From the NCBI GenBank assembly GCA_002689905.1, contig NZIN01000051.1:1-10360 (forward strand): 10,360 bases of DNA, in the 5' to 3' direction. Positions 6,883 through 10,360 of this stretch are shown in pieces. How positions within the stretch are numbered: the first letter of the stretch is position 1; every line of letters starts with the position of its first letter. The notes under the pieces were generated by a model. That model worked only from the letters and a program-made list of their open reading frames with translations, searched no databases and was not told the DNA's origin. The DNA comes from Rickettsiales bacterium (lineage in GTDB: Bacteria > Pseudomonadota > Alphaproteobacteria > TMED109). A program made the translations under genes and the position numbers.

Positions 6883-7638
6883 TCAAATTTCGCCTTTCAA
6901 AATAGAACTATTGCTTTTCAAAATACTTTTTTTTATTTTTTGAATACTCTCACTATTACTATTTCGTGGTCTAGTATTATTTATATTAACTTCTTTTAAA
7001 ACCCTAGCAGGAGATTTTGATAAAAATATAATCTTATCTGCTAAATAGATAGCTTCACTAATATTATGAGTTACAAATATAACTGTTGTAGGTTGTTTAC
7101 TCCACAAATCTAAAAGCATATTTCTTAATAGATTAGCTGCTGGTTCATCTAACGAAACAAAAGGCTCATCTAAAATTAATAATTCTGGTTCAACTGCAAA
7201 AGAACGAGCTAAGGCAACTCTTCGCTGCATTCCTCCAGACAATTTATTAGGAAAATAATCTAAAAATTTTTCTAAGCCCATTAAAGAAAGAAATTCTTTT
7301 GATTTTGATTCTTTTATTTGTGCTTTACTTAATACTACTTCAACATTTTGTAAAACATTTAACCAAGGAAGTAATCTTGGAGTTTGGAACATATAACTAA
7401 CTCTAAGTTGTTCAACTTTTTTATTTCTATTAAACTTTATAGCTCCATCAAAACTTTTATCTAAACCTGATATCAAATTTAAAAGTGTAGATTTTCCACA
7501 ACCAGAAGGTCCAATTATAGAACAAAATTGTCCTTTTAATACTTTTAGCTTAAGTTTTTTTATAGCAATATGAGATGATTCTCTATTTAAAGTGTTAAAA
7601 AATTCTTTTTTCTTTATATCAACGGAAATTTGCGTCAC
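6883..7638 (-). CDS. NitT/TauT-type ABC transporter ATPase (SsuB/TauB-like)
   Basis: This 251-aa ATPase belongs to the nitrate/sulfonate/taurine importer branch. It has Walker A GPSGCGKST (43-51), Q-loop Gln85 followed by the branch-typical PRLLPW (87-92), signature LSGGM (133-137), Walker B LLILDEP (153-159), and the H-loop in FVTHNISEA (His191). It pairs with the permease at 7638-8396 and binding protein at 8398-9366. The start codon is GTG: no in-frame ATG occurs until the Q-loop Met, and a GGAG sits 9 nt upstream. The GTG shares its first G with the permease TAG stop (1-bp overlap). The C-terminal tail after residue 215 is Lys/Ser/Asn-rich and has no recognised domain. Substrate cannot be read from an ATPase. 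Confidence 0.88.
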   Translation of the reverse strand: MTQISVDIKKKEFFNTLNRESSHIAIKKLKLKVLKGQFCSIIGPSGCGKSTLLNLISGLDKSFDGAIKFNRNKKVEQLRVSYMFQTPRLLPWLNVLQNVEVVLSKAQIKESKSKEFLSLMGLEKFLDYFPNKLSGGMQRRVALARSFAVEPELLILDEPFVSLDEPAANLLRNMLLDLWSKQPTTVIFVTHNISEAIYLADKIIFLSKSPARVLKEVNINNTRPRNSNSESIQKIKKSILKSNSSILKGEI

Positions 7639-8396
7639 TATTTAGATCTCCATTTATTTACGACATTATCAAGGGGTACAAATAAAAAATTTTCTATAGA
7701 AATCATAACAACAACGAAAGCAAAGGTATATGCTAGAATTGATGTAATATCAAAAAACTGAAAAAATTCGTGAAGTTTAAACCCTATACCATTACTTCGT
7801 CCTAAAAGTTCAACTACTAAAACTATTTTCCATATTAATGAAATACCTCCTCGAGCAGAAGCTATTAAGTACGGATATAATTGAGGTAAATAAAATAAAG
7901 TAAATTTTTTTAATCTATTTATTTTAAATATATCAGCAACTTCTAATAGTTGTCTGTCGACAGCTTTAGCACCTTCTCTTATTGTTACTACTACATTTGG
8001 AATTTTATTTAAACTTACAGCAATAATTGCTGCTAATTCTGTAAGTCCAAACCAGACATAAGACAATATTATTAATACTAATGCAGGTATATTTAAAAAT
8101 ATGATATTCCAATTATCCAGTAAACTATCAATTTTCTTATTATTTCCCATCAATATACCTAGCGTAACACCTATAAGCATTGCAACTAAGAATGAAATTA
8201 GAACTCTACGTAATGTAATTATAAGATGATACAGGAGTGTTCCGTCAGAAATATCTATTTTAAGTTTTAAAAAAACTAATAAGGGAGAGGGTAGTGTTTC
8301 TGATTTTAAGAAAAATGAGATTATTCCCCATGCAGAAAAAAGTAATAATAAGGATGTTGTTTTAAATAAAAAAGAGTTAGAGCTTTTAAAAATCAT
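7638..8396 (-). CDS. NitT/TauT-type ABC transporter permease (SsuC/TauC-like)
   Basis: This 252-aa inner-membrane permease is of the binding-protein-dependent import type. About six membrane segments are seen; the first is at 12-30, followed by a short periplasmic stretch with TLPSP (35-39), which is common in SsuC/TauC. The EAA-type loop that contacts the ATPase is EVADIF...LFYLPQLYPYLIAS (152-180), then GGISLIWKIVLVVELLG and the family-typical IGFKLHEFFQFFD. Retention of the LPQLYP core argues it couples to the ATPase encoded next. It begins 1 bp after the binding-protein stop and overlaps the ATPase start by 1 bp. The family assignment is firm. Relatives carry sulfonates, nitrate, taurine, pyrimidine precursors and others, so the substrate stays open. 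Confidence 0.88.
   Translation of the reverse strand: MIFKSSNSFLFKTTSLLLLFSAWGIISFFLKSETLPSPLLVFLKLKIDISDGTLLYHLIITLRRVLISFLVAMLIGVTLGILMGNNKKIDSLLDNWNIIFLNIPALVLIILSYVWFGLTELAAIIAVSLNKIPNVVVTIREGAKAVDRQLLEVADIFKINRLKKFTLFYLPQLYPYLIASARGGISLIWKIVLVVELLGRSNGIGFKLHEFFQFFDITSILAYTFAFVVVMISIENFLFVPLDNVVNKWRSK
7648..7651 (-). promoter_or_regulatory. Shine-Dalgarno supporting a GTG start
   Basis: The minus strand carries GGAG, then 9 nt, then GTG at 7638-7636. This supports GTG as the real start of the NitT/TauT-type ATPase, since no upstream or nearby ATG exists in that frame. Confidence 0.7.
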
Positions 8397-8397
8397 T

Positions 8398-9366
8398 TTA
8401 TTTTTTCCAGTAGGTTCCTGGAGATAGTTCTTTTGATTCGCCTATTAGTGCTTTACCACCTATATCTCCTAAAATTTTGTAGGCATTTTTAATATTTTTT
8501 TTCATTAACTCATGGTTTTCACTTGGAATACCTTTTCTAAAACTATCTTTAATTTTTTCTAACATTACTTTATCATTCGCTCCTGTCATTTCAGAAATTC
8601 TAACCCACTCTTGATCAGATTCTCTTAAGATTTTTCGAGCTTCATTAGAAGTTTTAATAAATTTCATTAAAGATTCTTTATTTTTATTAAGAAAACTCTC
8701 TCTAAATACATACCCTATCAATGGTAATTCGCCCTCAATACCTATATAAGGTAAAACCTGATGTAAGTTAATAAAACTTTGATAGCCTTGAGCCTCTAAT
8801 CTTGCTGAGTAGTTCCAATAATTAAAGGCAGCGTCTAATTGATTATTTCTTAATAAGCCATTTATTAATGGTGGTGCTGCAAAAGATGTATCAAAAAATG
8901 TTAGAGGATCTTTATTATATTTTTTTATTCCATAAGCTCTAAAAAAAAGCCATGACTTATCCAACGACCCACCTGCCACACCAACTTTTTTATTTTTAAG
9001 GTCAAAAAAACCTTTAATATTTTGTTTGCTTACAGTCATCAATGCTCCAGAGGAATTAGAATAAGGTATAAATGTTACTAAGTTTCCTCTGTTTCTTTGT
9101 TTGCTTACCCAAATCCAATCAGTAACAAATATATCTACAGATTTTGATAAAAATGCTAACGTAGTAGCATCTTTATTTGTCATTTCAATTTTTTTTATAT
9201 TAATTTTATTCTTTTTATCTAATTGGTGATGCTTTATAACATCGTATTCCCAATTAACAGATCCGAATTTTAGTACTGCTAGTTTAATGGCAGAAGCATT
9301 TAATAATAAACAACTGCTATATATCATAATAAAAAGTATAAATAATTTCGAATAATTTTTTTTCAT
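8398..9366 (-). CDS. NMT1/SsuA-like periplasmic substrate-binding protein
   Basis: This 322-aa type-II periplasmic binding protein has a signal peptide at 1-26 (cut after NASA, before IKLAV). The binding-lobe start is LAVLKFGSVNWEYD, followed by DIFVTDWIWVSKQR, SGALMTVSKQ, the NMT1/SsuA-like FFDLKNKKVGVAGGSLDKSW, the hinge/second-lobe LDAAFNYWNYSARLEAQGY, and LPLIGYVF, ending LSPGTYWKK. The DWIWVS and NYW motifs are aromatic-rich and could line the pocket. From memory this looks like a distinct family found beside PQQ-dehydrogenase loci, more than classical SsuA or TauA, so I do not assign sulfonate. It opens the nine-gene run: the 87-bp AT-rich gap upstream (9367-9453) holds no convincing promoter or terminator, so transcription may also read through from the crotonase gene. 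Confidence 0.83.
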   Translation of the reverse strand: MKKNYSKLFILFIMIYSSCLLLNASAIKLAVLKFGSVNWEYDVIKHHQLDKKNKINIKKIEMTNKDATTLAFLSKSVDIFVTDWIWVSKQRNRGNLVTFIPYSNSSGALMTVSKQNIKGFFDLKNKKVGVAGGSLDKSWLFFRAYGIKKYNKDPLTFFDTSFAAPPLINGLLRNNQLDAAFNYWNYSARLEAQGYQSFINLHQVLPYIGIEGELPLIGYVFRESFLNKNKESLMKFIKTSNEARKILRESDQEWVRISEMTGANDKVMLEKIKDSFRKGIPSENHELMKKNIKNAYKILGDIGGKALIGESKELSPGTYWKK

Positions 9367-9453
9367 ATGTTTAATTTTTTTTGTTATTTTACAATAATAA
9401 ATAATTGGATTAAATAGTTAACTAACTTTACTTTAAAAAATTATAAATAATAC

Positions 9454-10110
9454 TTATGATTTCAGTAATTTAAGGAAATAGCTATTAATATTTTTTTGGT
9501 TTTTTATTAGTTTTATTAGATATTTATTTACTTCTTTATCAAAATTTTCTTCATCAATACAAGCGCTAATAACATTTTGTTGTAAGGCTTCAGTTGCTGA
9601 AAAAGTTCTTGAACTTAATAGAATGTCTTTTAAGAAAGATTCATTTATTTTTCTTTTAAGATACATAACCTGATTCCTTGGTATCTTTATATTGAGTCTT
9701 GCTGCCGGAATACAAAATAAAGTTTTACTACTTGATAACAAAAAATCTGAATGAAGAGCTAAAATTAAGCCGGCCCCAAAGCAATATGATCTTATTAAAC
9801 ATATACTGGGTATTTTAAGGTTTGAAATTAATTTTGTTAAAACGCTTAGTTTTTTATGATAATAATCAATATTATTTTTCTTAATTAATTTTTCTATATC
9901 ATCTAGGTCAGCACCAGCACTAAAAGGACTTTTATTAACACCAGTAATAACTAAACATTGAAATTTATTTACATAGTTAGTATCAGAAAGTTTTTTTATC
10001 ATATAATCTAACATTTTTAAGCTAATTGCATTGTTTTTTTCAATATTACATAACTCTATTTGCAGAACTTTTTTGTTATTTTTAGATTTAAATTTGACCA
10101 TTATCGACAT
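9454..10110 (-). CDS. Short enoyl-CoA hydratase/isomerase (crotonase) family protein with altered catalytic residues
   Basis: This is a crotonase-fold protein of 218 aa, shorter than the usual 255-265. The first oxyanion-hole motif SAGADL (64-69) and the second, CFGAGL (110-115), are both visible, so CoA-thioester binding is plausible. At the place of the first catalytic Glu of rat hydratase (P-E in FGQPE) it has P135-Ala136, within FCIPAARLN. At the second Glu position it has about Asp162. Classical hydratase chemistry is therefore doubtful; isomerase, hydrolase or another reaction may apply. The C-terminal helices are truncated after residue 205, which may affect trimer packing. Two Met codons (10110 and 10101) compete as starts. 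A promoter whose -10 lies 5 nt before 10110 suggests a leaderless mRNA starting at the first. No Shine-Dalgarno precedes either. It may be the first gene of the downstream run. Confidence 0.83.
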   Translation of the reverse strand: MSIMVKFKSKNNKKVLQIELCNIEKNNAISLKMLDYMIKKLSDTNYVNKFQCLVITGVNKSPFSAGADLDDIEKLIKKNNIDYYHKKLSVLTKLISNLKIPSICLIRSYCFGAGLILALHSDFLLSSSKTLFCIPAARLNIKIPRNQVMYLKRKINESFLKDILLSSRTFSATEALQQNVISACIDEENFDKEVNKYLIKLIKNQKNINSYFLKLLKS

Positions 10111-10115
10111 AATTG

Positions 10116-10144
10116 ATTAAATGACAAAAAAAAAATGCTGTCTA
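10116..10144 (-). promoter_or_regulatory. Sigma-70-type promoter for the crotonase gene
   Basis: On the minus strand, TAGACA (10144-10139) and TTTAAT (10121-10116) are separated by exactly 17 nt; each matches consensus at five of six bases. The predicted start of transcription falls at about 10110, the A of the first ATG, giving a leaderless message. The spacer contains a run of ten T. Confidence 0.55.
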
Positions 10145-10156
10145 CCTAATTTTTAA

Positions 10157-10185
10157 TTGACACTGTCTATCCTTAGGTGTAAAAG
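10157..10185 (+). promoter_or_regulatory. Promoter of the rRNA operon
   Basis: A perfect TTGACA (10157-10162) is followed after 17 nt by TAAAAG (10180-10185, four of six). A -35 of consensus quality just upstream of boxB/boxA and the 16S start is what an rRNA promoter should look like. It is divergent from the crotonase promoter, with 12 bp between the two -35 boxes. Confidence 0.6.
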
Positions 10186-10193
10186 TTTAGTTT

Positions 10194-10207
10194 CCGTTTA
10201 AAAACGG
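10194..10207 (+). promoter_or_regulatory. boxB-like hairpin of the rRNA leader
   Basis: A perfect inverted repeat CCGTTT-AA-AAACGG, which would form at least five base pairs with a four-base loop in RNA, lies 2 bp before boxA. A small hairpin directly upstream of boxA is the usual arrangement of rRNA antitermination sites. Confidence 0.55.
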
Positions 10208-10209
10208 TA

Positions 10210-10221
10210 TGCTGTTTGAAA
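10210..10221 (+). promoter_or_regulatory. boxA antitermination site of the rRNA leader
   Basis: TGCTGTTTGAAA matches the E. coli rrn boxA TGCTCTTTAACA at 9 of 12 positions and resembles the TGCTGTTTGAC form I know from alphaproteobacterial leaders. NusB/NusE (S10) binding here would allow readthrough of the rRNA operon. It lies about 124 nt before the mature 16S start. Confidence 0.75.
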
Positions 10222-10263
10222 ATTGAATAATAAAAAGGGATTTATAGGCGACGGTTAAATATA

Positions 10264-10325
10264 GCGACCGACGCATATGAATCTTTAAGCTAATAAGCTT
10301 TGTTAGTGATATGTGTCGGGTCAGC
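10264..10325 (+). other. Leader hairpin in the pre-16S transcript
   Basis: CCGACGCATAT (10268-10278) pairs with ATATGTGTCGG (10309-10319) in an 11-bp stem with one G-U pair, extendable outward to 10264-10325 with two single-base bulges. The loop contains a second short hairpin (AAGC at 10287-10290 with GCTT at 10297-10300). The compensating G-U supports a transcribed RNA structure. It is probably part of the leader that folds before RNase III trimming of pre-16S rRNA. Confidence 0.6.
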
Positions 10326-10344
10326 GATAAATTTTTTTAAGATC

Positions 10345-10360
10345 AAACTTAAGAGTTTGA
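10345..10360 (+). rRNA. rrs: 16S ribosomal RNA, first 16 bases (partial, runs off right edge)
   Basis: AAACTTAAGAGTTTGA aligns with the mature 5' end of bacterial 16S rRNA (E. coli AAATTGAAGAGTTTGA) at 13 of 16 positions and contains the near-universal AGAGTTTGA used as a primer site. It follows promoter, boxB, boxA and leader hairpin at proper spacing, which makes the call strong despite the short length. The exact mature end (10345 or one base either way) is inferred from E. coli numbering. Confidence 0.85.

Noticed and set aside
8398..9366. Lipoprotein signal (Y-S-S-C at residues 16-19) in the NMT1-like binding protein
   Set aside because: The -3 position is Tyr, not Leu-like, and a good NASA signal-peptidase I site follows at 23-26.
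9367..9453. Promoter (TAAAAT) and 10-bp palindrome TAGTTAACTA (9415-9424) before the nine-gene run
   Set aside because: The matching -35 is poor and short palindromes are expected in such AT-rich DNA; not strong enough to annotate.
10343..10360. Inverted repeat TCAAACT/AGTTTGA as a transcription terminator
   Set aside because: It coincides with the conserved 16S 5' end, downstream of boxA and leader, and no T-run follows within the window.
1..10360. CRISPR array, insertion sequence, tRNA or prophage signs
   Set aside because: No spaced direct repeats, transposase, terminal inverted repeats, cloverleaf or phage genes were seen on either strand.

Overview
The window is very AT-rich (about 25-30% GC by eye) and densely packed. 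Genes are separated by 0-3 bp or overlap, and Lys, Asn and Ile codons dominate. This suggests a streamlined free-living bacterium. A ribosomal RNA leader at the right edge has a boxA of alphaproteobacterial style followed by the first bases of a 16S gene. Together these point to a marine, SAR11- or HIMB59-like alphaproteobacterium. The class is likely; the lineage is a guess.

Layout. Positions 1-97 (minus) hold the start of an unidentified secreted protein that runs off the window. Positions 124-1344 (plus) encode a dicarboxylate/amino acid:cation symporter. From 9366 down to 1337 the minus strand carries one tightly packed nine-gene run. In transcription order it encodes: a NitT/TauT-type periplasmic binding protein, its permease and its ATPase; then the four-part ABC system typical of PQQ-dependent alcohol dehydrogenase loci (ATPase, YVTN beta-propeller, periplasmic type-I binding protein, ABC-2 permease); then a CysK/CBS-family PLP enzyme and a two-domain mercaptopyruvate sulfurtransferase. 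Upstream on the same strand (10110-9454) is a short crotonase-fold protein. The last 200 bases hold back-to-back promoters for the crotonase gene and for an rRNA operon, a boxB-like hairpin, boxA, a leader hairpin and the first 16 bases of 16S rRNA.

How it fits together. The four-part ABC system matches PedA1/A2/B/C of Pseudomonas putida and the related Lut transporter genes of methylotrophs, which are tied to lanthanide-dependent PQQ alcohol dehydrogenases such as XoxF and PedH. Here it is fused operonically to a second, import-type ABC transporter whose binding protein looks like a separate PQQ-locus-associated family of unknown ligand, and to two sulfur-metabolism enzymes. No dehydrogenase, PQQ biosynthesis gene, cytochrome c or TonB receptor lies in the window, so the link to lanthanide, PQQ or methanol metabolism is by family and not by direct context.

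The least expected points are the two-transporter plus sulfur-enzyme operon, a rhodanese domain that is normally inactive but here carries a cysteine in its active-site loop, and a crotonase lacking one catalytic glutamate.
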